Source: Variovorax sp. MHTC-1 (lineage in GTDB: Bacteria; Pseudomonadota; Gammaproteobacteria; Burkholderiales; Burkholderiaceae_C). From it: a stretch of 64,000 nt of DNA. The translations under genes and the position numbers were made by a program. A model generated the notes under the pieces. It made no database searches and was not told the origin of the DNA. It was given only the letters and a program-made list of their open reading frames with translations. The DNA lies in contig NZ_RWKI01000008.1 in NCBI RefSeq assembly GCF_003984645.1, forward strand, positions 124,001-188,000. Reading direction: 5' to 3'. Shown here in pieces: positions 25,308 to 33,326 of this stretch. Numbering within the stretch: position 1 is the first letter of the stretch; each line of letters opens with the position of its first letter.

Positions 25308-26486
25308 TTAAGGAGCGGCGGTCCGGAAGCCCGCGAAGACGTCGTTGCGCTGGGGCTGGAAGAAATTGCGATAGCGCAGCTCGTGCAGCCGCGCGTGGGT
25401 GGCGAAGGCGCCGCCGCGCAGCTCGCGGTGGTCGCCGAACCAGGGGGCCGAGTAGTCGCGATAGGGGCCGGCCGCGAAACCCGGGTAGGGCGCGAAGGTG
25501 CTGGCCGTCCATTCCCACACGCCGCGGCCCCAGGCGAAGGCCGGCTGCGAGGCGGCCGCGTGTTCCCACTCGGCGGCCGTGGGCAGGCGACGACCGGCCC
25601 AGCGTGCATAGGCTTCGGCCTCCCAGGCGCTCACGTGGATCACCGGCTGGTCGGGTTCGAGCGGCAGCCAGCGGTCGAACCATCGCGTCTGCCACTGCTG
25701 CGGTTGCCGGCGCCAGCGCGCCGGATGGCTGCGCGCCTGCGCCGCGCGCCAAACGCCTGCATCGCCGGGCCAGAAGGCCGGGTCGTCGTAGCCGCCGGCC
25801 TCGACGAAGCGCAGGTACCGGCCGGCCGTGACCGGCGTGGCGTCGATCTCGAAGCCGGCCAGCGGGACGAGGTGCTCCGCCTGCTCGTTGTCGAAGGCGA
25901 AGCCGCCGCGGGCCGCCGGCCAGCCGATGCGAGCCTGCGCGGCGGGCACCGCGATCGCCGGCGCCGCGGCGAGGCGCGGCAGGGCCAGGCCGGCGGGTGT
26001 GCCACAGCCCTGCGTCGCGCGCAGCCAGGCAAAGGCTTCGCCGTGCATGTCTTCGTGGAACAGCGCGAGGCGGTGGAAGTACAGGGCCTCGTCGCTGTCG
26101 TCGCACTGCGCGAGCGCGGCAAGGCAGGCATCGAGCTGCGCATCGAGCCGCGCGCCGAGCTCGGCGCGCGTGGGCAGCGGCGCCGCCCAGCGTGCGATGT
26201 GGGAGAGGCGTGCCGAGTCGAACAGCGCATCCGGGCCGGCGAGGCGCGCGGGCGCGTTCGCCTGCACCCAGCCGTCGCTGTCGACCGTGTGCGGCCCGCG
26301 CAGCACCCAGAATTCGGCGAACCATGCAATGTGCGCCAGTTCCCAGGCGACGAGGTTCACGCCGGGTTGCTGGGGCACGCGCCATTGCGCATCGCTCAGG
26401 TCGAAGGTCCAGGCGCGCGTGCGCTCGCGGCTCTCGCGCAGCGCGGCCGCGAGCGCTTCGCCGGCGAGCGTTCGCGCTTCAGCCAT
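25308..26486 (-). CDS. senA: selenoneine synthase SenA (EgtB-like)
   Basis: A 392-residue non-haem iron enzyme related to EgtB. It joins a selenosugar to hercynine to give a selenoxide that leads to selenoneine. A DinB-like N-terminal domain supplies the His ligands (H52 in ELAHIAWFAEF, HEDMH at 144-148). A C-terminal formylglycine-generating-enzyme-like domain runs from about 175 to the end (FAFDNEQAEHLVPL, PVTAGRYLRFVEAGG, WEWTAS, LRGGAFATH, RNFF). Divergence from senB and selD separates it from ordinary ergothioneine EgtB. Start is ATG 26486 or 26492. No egtD-type histidine methyltransferase lies in the window, so hercynine must come from elsewhere. Confidence 0.88.
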   Translation of the reverse strand: MAEARTLAGEALAAALRESRERTRAWTFDLSDAQWRVPQQPGVNLVAWELAHIAWFAEFWVLRGPHTVDSDGWVQANAPARLAGPDALFDSARLSHIARWAAPLPTRAELGARLDAQLDACLAALAQCDDSDEALYFHRLALFHEDMHGEAFAWLRATQGCGTPAGLALPRLAAAPAIAVPAAQARIGWPAARGGFAFDNEQAEHLVPLAGFEIDATPVTAGRYLRFVEAGGYDDPAFWPGDAGVWRAAQARSHPARWRRQPQQWQTRWFDRWLPLEPDQPVIHVSAWEAEAYARWAGRRLPTAAEWEHAAASQPAFAWGRGVWEWTASTFAPYPGFAAGPYRDYSAPWFGDHRELRGGAFATHARLHELRYRNFFQPQRNDVFAGFRTAAP

Positions 26487-26523
26487 GGTCATGCAGGACG
26501 CGCGGTCCTGCCAGAATGGCCGG

Positions 26524-27483
26524 GTGTCCAAACCCGAGATCCTGATTGTTTCGCCGGCGCTGGCGGATGCCAACAACGGCAACTGGCGCACCGCCTCGCG
26601 CTGGGCGCAGTTTCTGTCGGGCGTCGCCGAGATCGAGATCGCCCGCAGTTGGGACGGCGGGCATTGCGACGCGATGATCGCGCTGCATGCGCGCCGCTCC
26701 GCCGATTCGATCGCGCGCCTCTCTGCCGCGCGACCGGATTGCCCGATCGCGCTGGTCCTGACCGGCACCGACGTGTACCGCGACATCGACGAGAGCAAGG
26801 CTGCGCAGCATTCGCTGCAGTGTGCCAGCCAACTCGTGGTGCTGCAGCCCGATGCGCTCGATCGCCTTGGTGCCGACGAAGTTGCCAAGGCCCGCGTGAT
26901 CCTGCAATCGGCCCGCCGCATGCGCCGCCGCGACGCCGGCCGCAGCCTCGAACTGGTGGCGGTCGGCCATTTGCGCGAAGAGAAAGATCCGCTCGCCTTG
27001 ATGGCTGCGGCACGCCGGCTGCCTCCGGGGACGCCGATCCGTATCGTGCACATCGGCGATGCGCTGGCGCCCGAGCTGGGCGAAGCGGCGCGCCGCACCA
27101 TGGCCGAGTGCCCGCACTACAGCTGGCTCGGCGGGCTGCCGCGCGATGCCGCGCGGCGCCGGATCGCGCGCGCCGGCGCGCTGGTGCACATGAGCCGCAT
27201 GGAAGGCGGGGCGCAGGTGGTGATCGAGGCCGTGCGCTCGGACGTGCCGGTGCTGGCGAGCCGCATCGGCGGCAATCTGGGATTGCTGGGCGACGACTAC
27301 GAGGGCTACTTCGCCGCCGGCGACGACGCCGCCCTCGCCGCGTTGATGCAGCGCTTCGTGTCGGAGCCCGCCTTCGCGGCGCGCCTGGCGGCACAGTGCG
27401 CGCTGCGCGAACCCGATTTCACCCCACAGGCCGAGCGCCAAAGCGTGCGGCGCCTGCTGCGCGATCTGCTCGCGCCACCATAA
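26524..27483 (+). CDS. senB: selenosugar synthase SenB (glycosyltransferase)
   Basis: A 319-residue GT4-like glycosyltransferase. It transfers selenophosphate-derived selenium onto a UDP-N-acetyl sugar to give a 1-seleno sugar. Signatures are VSPALADANNGNWRTASRWA (9-28), LTGTDVYRDI, VAVGHLREEKDPL, GDALAPELGE and SRMEGGAQVVIEA in the donor site. GTG 26524 is used; there is no ATG in frame nearby. It is 37 bases from senA, divergent, and 24 bases ahead of selD. Confidence 0.88.
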   Translation: MSKPEILIVSPALADANNGNWRTASRWAQFLSGVAEIEIARSWDGGHCDAMIALHARRSADSIARLSAARPDCPIALVLTGTDVYRDIDESKAAQHSLQCASQLVVLQPDALDRLGADEVAKARVILQSARRMRRRDAGRSLELVAVGHLREEKDPLALMAAARRLPPGTPIRIVHIGDALAPELGEAARRTMAECPHYSWLGGLPRDAARRRIARAGALVHMSRMEGGAQVVIEAVRSDVPVLASRIGGNLGLLGDDYEGYFAAGDDAALAALMQRFVSEPAFAARLAAQCALREPDFTPQAERQSVRRLLRDLLAPP

Positions 27484-27507
27484 TCTTCGCGACCACGAAA
27501 GCACTCC

Positions 27508-28569
27508 ATGAACGATCGCATCCTCTCTCCGGGCATCCGGCTCACCAGCTTCTCCCACGGCGGCGGCTGCGGCTGCAAGATCGCGCCGGGCGTGTTGTCG
27601 GAAATCCTGCGCAACAGCGGCGGCGGCCTGATCCCGCCCGAACTGATGGTCGGCATCGAGACCGCCGACGATGCGGCGGTCTACCGGCTCAACGACGAGC
27701 AGGCGCTGATCGCCACCACCGACTTCTTCATGCCGATCGTCGACGACCCCTTCGACTTCGGCCGCATCGCGGCGACCAATGCCATCAGCGACGTCTACGC
27801 GATGGGCGGCACGCCGATCATGGCGCTGGCGCTGGTCGCGATGCCGGTCAACCAGTTGCCGGTGGAAGTGATCGGCGAGATCGTGCGCGGCGGCCAGGCG
27901 GTCTGCCGCGAGGCCGGCATCCCGATCGCGGGCGGCCACACCATCGATTCGGTCGAGCCGATCTACGGCCTGGTCGTGATGGGGCTGGTGCATCCGGGCA
28001 AGGTCAGGCGCAATGCCGATGCCAAGGCCGGGGATCTGATCGTGCTCGGCAAGCCGCTGGGCGTGGGCGTGCTCTCGGCCGCGTTGAAGAGGGAGAAGCT
28101 CGATGCCGAGGGCTACCGCCAACTGATCGACAACACCACGCGGCTCAACAAGCCCGGCATCGCGCTGGCCGCGCTCGAGGGCGTGCATGGGCTGACCGAC
28201 GTGACCGGCTTCGGGCTGGCGGGCCACGCGCTCGAGATGGCGCGCGGCGCCGGCCTGAAGGCAGTGATCGACTGGCCGCAGGTGCCGCTCCTGCCGCGCG
28301 TGGCCGAGATGGCGGCGCAGGGCTTCGTGACCGGCGCCTCGGGGCGCAATTGGGCCGGCTATGGCGCCGAGGTGCAGCTCGATGCCGCGCTGCCGCCGGT
28401 GGCGCAGGACCTGCTGAGCGATCCGCAGACCTCGGGCGGCCTGCTCGTGAGCTGCGCGCCCGACACCGTCGATGAGGTGCTGGCCCTGTTTCATGCGCAG
28501 GGCTTCGAGGCCGCACGCGTGATCGGCCGCATGGAAGCCGGGCCGGCCGGCCTGCGCGTCAGCGCGTAG
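27508..28569 (+). CDS. selD: selenide, water dikinase SelD
   Basis: A 353-residue enzyme making selenophosphate from selenide and ATP. The active-site loop is HGGGCGCK, with Cys21 and Lys24 matching the catalytic Cys and Lys of E. coli SelD; Cys replaces selenocysteine. TADDAAVY, FFMPIVDDP, NAISDVYAMGG, GGHTID and SDPQTSGGLL are present. No selA, selB or selU is seen here, so in this locus its product most simply feeds SenB. Its end overlaps the convergent acyltransferase gene by 11 bases. Confidence 0.94.
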   Translation: MNDRILSPGIRLTSFSHGGGCGCKIAPGVLSEILRNSGGGLIPPELMVGIETADDAAVYRLNDEQALIATTDFFMPIVDDPFDFGRIAATNAISDVYAMGGTPIMALALVAMPVNQLPVEVIGEIVRGGQAVCREAGIPIAGGHTIDSVEPIYGLVVMGLVHPGKVRRNADAKAGDLIVLGKPLGVGVLSAALKREKLDAEGYRQLIDNTTRLNKPGIALAALEGVHGLTDVTGFGLAGHALEMARGAGLKAVIDWPQVPLLPRVAEMAAQGFVTGASGRNWAGYGAEVQLDAALPPVAQDLLSDPQTSGGLLVSCAPDTVDEVLALFHAQGFEAARVIGRMEAGPAGLRVSA

Positions 28570-30133
28570 CCACGGCGGCTGTGGCCGCGCGCTTGCGCGG
28601 CGGGGCTTTGCGCGCCGCGGCCTTGGCGGGCGCGACCTTCTTGCGCGCGGGCGCCTTCGGCTTCGCCGCATTGGCCGCCGTCGCGGCCGCCAGATGCGGC
28701 GTCGCCTCGGCGGCCTCGAGCGACCGGACGCGCGCCAGGATCGCGTGATGCTCTTCCAGCAGGTAGTCCGCGATGTCCTCCACGTCCGGCACCGCGCGGC
28801 GGCAGGCGATCAGGCCGAAGTCCAGCATGCCGTTGTAGCTCTGCACCGTCATGTTGAGCGCCATGCCATGGCTCGGGATCGACACCGGGTAGTAGGTCAA
28901 GAGCTTGGCGCCCGCGAAGTAGAGCGCGGTCTGCGCGCCCGGCACGTTGGAGATCACCACGTTGGCCACCGGCGGCAGCCGGTCCGCCAGCCGGGAGCGC
29001 CCGTACATCGAAGCCAGGCCCGACATCAGCCAGGGTGCACCGAAGGAAGGGAAGTCGGTCGGGATCGCGGCCTTGATGCTGCCCATCAGGCTCTTCGCCG
29101 CGGCCGAGGATTCGGAGATGACCTTGATGCGCTCGATCGGATCGGCCACGTCGGTCGCCAGCGTCATCACCGTCATCGAGACCTGGTTGTTCGAAGAGGT
29201 GTCGCCCGGCGCGCGCAGCGTGACCGGGATGGCCGCGCTCATCGGCTTCTTCGGCAGCTTGCCGTGGTCCGACAGGTAGCGCCGCAGCGCACCCGCGCAG
29301 ATGGCCATCACTACGTCGTTGAGGCTGGCGCCGAGCTTCTTTCCGGCCTGCTTGACTTCGGCCAGCGGGATCGAGCGCACCGCATAGGCGCGCTGGTTGG
29401 TGATCGCCACGTTGAGCGGCGTGCGCGGGCCGAGCACGTTGAGGTTCTTCGGCAGCGACCAGGCCTTGCTGCCCTCGCTGGTCGGCTGCGGGACGATGAG
29501 GCTGCGCACCGCGCGCGCCATGTCGGGCAGCGTCTTCACCAGCTTCACGTACTGCTGCAGCGTGTTGGTGAAGGCGGCGCCCGCGAGCTCGGCCACGCCG
29601 AGCTGGTAGTTCCTGCGCCGCGCGATCTGGCGCGGCGTCTTGATGGGGTCGGGATGCGGCGTCAGGTCCATGATGGCCTGCGCGAAGGCGGCGCCGGCCT
29701 GGCCGTCGATGCCGGCGTGGTGCACCTTCGAATACATCGCCATGCCGCCGCCTTGCAGGCCGTCGATCACGAAGAACTCCCACAGCGGCCGGCTGCGGTC
29801 CATCAGCGTCGAATGCAGGCGGCCCACGTACTGCTCCAGCTGCCGCATGGTGCCCGGCCGCGGCAGCGTGACGCGCCGCACGTGGTAGTCGAGGTCGACA
29901 TCGTCGTCTTCGACCCAGACCGGGTTGGAGAGCTCGAAGGGCATCAGCGCGAGCTTGCGCGTGAAGATCTCCGAGAGGTGCATGCGGCTCGCGATGTGCG
30001 CTTTCACATCCTCGTAGAAATCGCCCTTGTAGCCGGCCGGCAGCTCCAGCAGATGCAGGCCGCCGACGTGCATGGGCGTCTCCGGCGTCTCGGTATGGAG
30101 GAAGGTTGCATCGAGGCCGCTCAGGTGTTTCAT
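28559..30133 (-). CDS. wax ester synthase / diacylglycerol acyltransferase (WS/DGAT)
   Basis: A 524-residue bacterial WS/DGAT making wax esters or triacylglycerol from acyl-CoA. The catalytic HHxxxDG is HHAGIDG at 138-144. The N-terminal LSGLDATFLHTETPETPMHVG, the PLW motif (DRSRPLWEF) and NVVISNVPG near residue 390 are typical. The last 40 residues form a Lys/Ala/Pro-rich histone-like tail (KAPARKKVAPAKAAARK), unusual for the family and shared with the phasins encoded next door. ATG 30133. Confidence 0.88.
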   Translation of the reverse strand: MKHLSGLDATFLHTETPETPMHVGGLHLLELPAGYKGDFYEDVKAHIASRMHLSEIFTRKLALMPFELSNPVWVEDDDVDLDYHVRRVTLPRPGTMRQLEQYVGRLHSTLMDRSRPLWEFFVIDGLQGGGMAMYSKVHHAGIDGQAGAAFAQAIMDLTPHPDPIKTPRQIARRRNYQLGVAELAGAAFTNTLQQYVKLVKTLPDMARAVRSLIVPQPTSEGSKAWSLPKNLNVLGPRTPLNVAITNQRAYAVRSIPLAEVKQAGKKLGASLNDVVMAICAGALRRYLSDHGKLPKKPMSAAIPVTLRAPGDTSSNNQVSMTVMTLATDVADPIERIKVISESSAAAKSLMGSIKAAIPTDFPSFGAPWLMSGLASMYGRSRLADRLPPVANVVISNVPGAQTALYFAGAKLLTYYPVSIPSHGMALNMTVQSYNGMLDFGLIACRRAVPDVEDIADYLLEEHHAILARVRSLEAAEATPHLAAATAANAAKPKAPARKKVAPAKAAARKAPPRKRAATAAVATR

Positions 30134-30338
30134 TCGGGTGTCCTGTGTCTTGCGCGTCAAAATGATCGGCAATGTGGCAGGCGCCGGATAGCGGGTAAGC
30201 CCCGAGGGTCGTCTCGTCGTAGCATCGCGGGGCCGAAGGAAATTGGGGCAGTTGGACTAACTATCGAACCGATCTAGTTTTTCAGGCCTAGGCCTTTGCG
30301 AAGAAGATGAGCCTCATCAACTTCACCAGGAATCCACC

Positions 30339-30887
30339 ATGTCCACGCAGAACATCTCCACCGCCGCCATCCACGTCGTCGGCCAGTACAACGAAGCCGG
30401 CAAGACGCTGGTGAGCGCCTACCGCGCCGGCGCGCATCGGCTGCTGAGCGGCGCCGCTTCGCGCTACGGCGACTTCCTCGGCAAGCGCCAGCTGCCGCTC
30501 CTGAACGAGGACATCAAGGCCCGCCTGATCGGCGCGCAAGAGAAGATCAACGGCTTCCTGGCCAACCGCCTCGACATCGACACCGGTCGCGTGGTCTCGG
30601 TGATGGATCGCGTCGCCGCCGGCACGGCGAGCGGCATCGAGTCGGTCGCCAGGGCCGCAGCGCGCGTCGAGTCGCCGCTGGGCAGCTCGGTGCTGAACAC
30701 GCTGGGCAGCGTCCACCGGCCGATCGCCAACGTTTCGGTGCAGATCGCCGACAAGATCGCCGCCGGTGCCAAGCAGATCGAAAGCCGCGTGGCCGGCGAC
30801 ACGACCGCCGCCAAGGTCGTCAAGACCGTGAAGGCGAAGGCCAAGCCGGTGCGCCGCGCAGTGCGCAGCACCACGCGCAAGGCCTGA
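30339..30887 (+). CDS. phasin-like granule protein, uncertain
   Basis: A 182-residue helical protein. It has no signal peptide or membrane segment. A long amphipathic region covers 1-150 (AIHVVGQYNEAGKTLVSAY, LLNEDIKARLIGAQEKINGF, repeated Ala-rich helices). The end is a basic Lys/Ala/Arg tail (KVVKTVKAKAKPVRRAVRS). This pattern is seen in phasin-type and histone-H1-like proteins. It stands between WS/DGAT and a clearer phasin, so a role on lipid or PHA granules is inferred. Confidence 0.5.
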   Translation: MSTQNISTAAIHVVGQYNEAGKTLVSAYRAGAHRLLSGAASRYGDFLGKRQLPLLNEDIKARLIGAQEKINGFLANRLDIDTGRVVSVMDRVAAGTASGIESVARAAARVESPLGSSVLNTLGSVHRPIANVSVQIADKIAAGAKQIESRVAGDTTAAKVVKTVKAKAKPVRRAVRSTTRKA

Positions 30888-30934
30888 TGGCCGTGGCGGC
30901 CGGCCGCTTTCTTTCAACGTCTTCCGGAGCAACG

Positions 30935-31396
30935 ATGGCGACTCGCCGCGATGAAACTGTCAGCGTGAAGAAGAAGGCGGCTGCTGCTGCCAAGAAGGCA
31001 GCGCCGGCCAAGAAATCGGCACCGCGCAAAGCGGCTCCAGCCAGGAAAACAAAAGCCGCCGCGCCGCCCGAAAAGAAGGCCGGCGCGCAAGGCCTGCTGC
31101 GCGCGGGCCTGAAGGCCTTGGGCAACGTGGGCAACGACGTCGTCAAGCGCCAGACCAACGTGATCGAAAGCCTGCTCGGCATCGCTCAGCCCAAGCCCGA
31201 TGCGCAGGCGCGCGGCTTCCCGGGGCTCGACAGCTTCGGCATTCGCAAGTTCGAGGACGTGTTCGACCAGCGCGTCGCCACGGCGATGCAACGCCTGGGC
31301 ATGCCCAGCGCGCAGGAGATCCAGGAGCTGCGCGAGCAGATGCGGCTCTTGCTCGAGCATCTGGAGCGCATCGAATCCGGCCGGCGCAAGCGCTGA
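30935..31396 (+). CDS. PhaF-like phasin with histone-like N-terminal region
   Basis: A 153-residue protein. Residues 1-50 are Lys/Ala/Pro-rich repeats (KKAAPAKKSAPRKAAPARK), residues 55-90 hydrophobic-amphipathic, and residues about 105-150 match the PhaF/PhaI phasin coiled coil: FEDVFDQRVATAMQRLGMPS, then EIQELREQMRLLLEHLERIE. In Pseudomonas the two parts are swapped, with the basic repeats at the C-terminus. It may tether storage granules to the nucleoid. ATG 30935 follows CGGAGC. Confidence 0.7.
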   Translation: MATRRDETVSVKKKAAAAAKKAAPAKKSAPRKAAPARKTKAAAPPEKKAGAQGLLRAGLKALGNVGNDVVKRQTNVIESLLGIAQPKPDAQARGFPGLDSFGIRKFEDVFDQRVATAMQRLGMPSAQEIQELREQMRLLLEHLERIESGRRKR

Positions 31397-31423
31397 GGCT
31401 CAACGCTTCGAGCCCTTCAGCCC

Positions 31424-32059
31424 GTGGCCAGCTCCAACACGACGCGCGAACGCATCCTGCAGACCAGCCTGGCGCTGTTCAATGCGCAGGGGCTCGCGGC
31501 GGTATCCACCCACCGGATCGCGGCCGAGCTCGAGATCAGTCCCGGCAACCTCCACTACCACTTCAAGGCCAAGCAGCTGATCGTCGATCGGCTGTTCCGG
31601 CGCTTCGAGGATCGGCTCGAGCTGCTCAACGGCTCGTCGGACACCGTGCGCGCGATCGACGACCTCTGGCTCGCGCTCCACCTGCGCTTCGAAGCCATCG
31701 ACGCCTACCGCTTCGTCTACCGCGACATGGCCTACCTCTCCGGCGAGTACCCCGAGCTCGGGCTGCGGGCGCAGGCGCTGACGGCGCAGAACCTGCTGGC
31801 GGCGCAAGCCTTGTGCGAGACGCTGGTGGCCGCCGGTGTCATCGATGCGACAGCCGAAGAGGCGCAGATGCTCGCGCTGCAGATGGTGTTCACCACCACT
31901 TGCTGGCTCTCCTTCGAGCGGCTGGTGCCGGGCCGCGACGCCCTGCAGCAGGCCGATCCGGGCCTGGCCGCCTTCTACACGCTGACGTTGGTTTCCCCCT
32001 ACGTTTCCCGCGAATCGAGGGCTTACCTTGATTACCTGCGGGGCAAATACCTCGGATAA
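31424..32059 (+). CDS. TetR/AcrR-family regulator
   Basis: A 211-residue TetR protein. The HTH is TRERILQTSLALFNAQGLAA, then HRIAAELEISPGNLHYHFKAK. The C-terminal ligand domain has Trp/Phe/Leu-rich helices and resembles regulators of fatty-acid or storage metabolism. It starts at GTG 31424, just downstream of the phasin gene. The following alpha/beta hydrolase is a likely target or operon partner. Confidence 0.82.
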   Translation: MASSNTTRERILQTSLALFNAQGLAAVSTHRIAAELEISPGNLHYHFKAKQLIVDRLFRRFEDRLELLNGSSDTVRAIDDLWLALHLRFEAIDAYRFVYRDMAYLSGEYPELGLRAQALTAQNLLAAQALCETLVAAGVIDATAEEAQMLALQMVFTTTCWLSFERLVPGRDALQQADPGLAAFYTLTLVSPYVSRESRAYLDYLRGKYLG

Positions 32060-32131
32060 ATGGGCTGCCGTCCGACGGGTGTTCAGCCCGCGCGACCGCA
32101 CATTCCCCGAGAACGAACAAAGGAGAACTTC

Positions 32132-32905
32132 ATGATGGCAGCCGCCCATAACCCAATCCCGCCGCCCTCGCGCCTGCTGCTTCTTGCCGAGGCGCGCGCT
32201 GTCTGGGAGGCCGGCGCTGCCGTGGCGCTGTGGCCGCTGCTTCAGTTGACGCCGCGTGGCGACGGGCATCCGGTGCTGGTGCTGCCCGGCCTGGTGGCGA
32301 GCGACATGTCCACCAAGCTGCTGCGCCACTACCTGCAAAGCCGCGGGTACGACACCCACGGCTGGGGCCTGGGGCGCAACCTCGGTCCGCGCGCAGGCAT
32401 CGAGGACGGCATGATCGCCAAGCTCGAATCGCTGCACGCCGACAGCGGCCGCAAGGTCAGCCTGATCGGATGGAGCCTCGGCGGCGTCTATGCGCGTCTG
32501 CTCGCGTCGACCCGGCCGGACCTCGTGCGCAGCGTGGTCACGCTGGGCAGCCCCTTCACCGGCAGCGCACGCGCGACCAACGCATGGCGCGTCTACGAAG
32601 GCGTGAGCGGCCAGAGCTCGGAAGATCCGCGGCGCATGAAGCACGTGCGGCCGACGCCCAAGGTGCCCACCACATCGATCTTCAGCCGCAGCGACGGCGT
32701 GGTCGCATGGCAGTGCAGCGTGGAAGAAACCGGGCCGAGCTCGGAGAACATCGAGGTGGTCGCCAGCCACCTCGGGCTGGGCGCGCATCCGGCGGTGCTG
32801 TATGCGCTGGCGGACCGGCTGGCGCAGCCCGAAGGCGCGTGGAAGCCTTTCAATCGCGGTGCGCTCGGGCCATTGGTGTTTCCGGATCCGGCGCGACCGG
32901 AATAG
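32132..32905 (+). CDS. alpha/beta hydrolase (lipase-like)
   Basis: A 257-residue hydrolase. The oxyanion segment is VLVLPGLVASD, the nucleophile elbow GWSLGGVYAR (GxSxG), and probable acid and His residues lie in SRSDGVV and SHLGLGAHP. It resembles PGAP1-like and lipase folds that act on acyl esters. No signal peptide is visible. ATG 32132 follows AAGGAG. The neighbouring WS/DGAT and phasins suggest a role in storage-lipid turnover, as inference. Confidence 0.78.
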   Translation: MMAAAHNPIPPPSRLLLLAEARAVWEAGAAVALWPLLQLTPRGDGHPVLVLPGLVASDMSTKLLRHYLQSRGYDTHGWGLGRNLGPRAGIEDGMIAKLESLHADSGRKVSLIGWSLGGVYARLLASTRPDLVRSVVTLGSPFTGSARATNAWRVYEGVSGQSSEDPRRMKHVRPTPKVPTTSIFSRSDGVVAWQCSVEETGPSSENIEVVASHLGLGAHPAVLYALADRLAQPEGAWKPFNRGALGPLVFPDPARPE

Positions 32906-32921
32906 GCCGGCTAGATCTCGC

Positions 32922-33314
32922 ATGGCGACGACCCGGACGACGCCGGAGAACATCGACGCCTACATCGCGGCATTCTCGCCAGAGGTGCAGGCGATTCTCG
33001 AAGAGATCCGATCGACGATCAGGAAGGCTGCGCCCGACGCGGAGGAGTCGATCAGCTACCAGATCCCCGCGTTCACTCTGGGCGGTGTGCTGGTGTACTT
33101 CGCCGCCTTCAAGAAGCACATCGGCTTCTACCCGCCGGTGCGGGGCGACGCGCGGCTGGAGAAGGCGGTGTCTGCCTACGCGGGGGAGAAGGGCAACCTG
33201 CGATTCCCGCTCGACCAGCCGATGCCCCATGGGCTGATCGAGCGGATCGTGAAGCTCAGGGTCAAGCAGAACCTGGCCCAGGCGAGCGCGAAGGCGGGGA
33301 AGCGGCGAAGCTGA
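32922..33314 (+). CDS. DUF1801-domain protein
   Basis: A 130-residue protein with the DUF1801/YdhG pattern: IDAYIAAFSPEVQAILEEIR, then AAPDAEESISYQIPAFTLGG, FAAFKKHIGFYPP and GNLRFPLDQPMP. The fold relates to frataxin-like proteins; function is not established. It sits 16 bases after the hydrolase and is convergent with the P450 gene. Confidence 0.85.
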   Translation: MATTRTTPENIDAYIAAFSPEVQAILEEIRSTIRKAAPDAEESISYQIPAFTLGGVLVYFAAFKKHIGFYPPVRGDARLEKAVSAYAGEKGNLRFPLDQPMPHGLIERIVKLRVKQNLAQASAKAGKRRS

Positions 33315-33326
33315 AGCGTCGCGACC

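Noticed and set aside
25308..26486. Ergothioneine synthase EgtB
   Set aside because: The fold is the same, but direct linkage to senB and selD and absence of egtD or egtC favour SenA.
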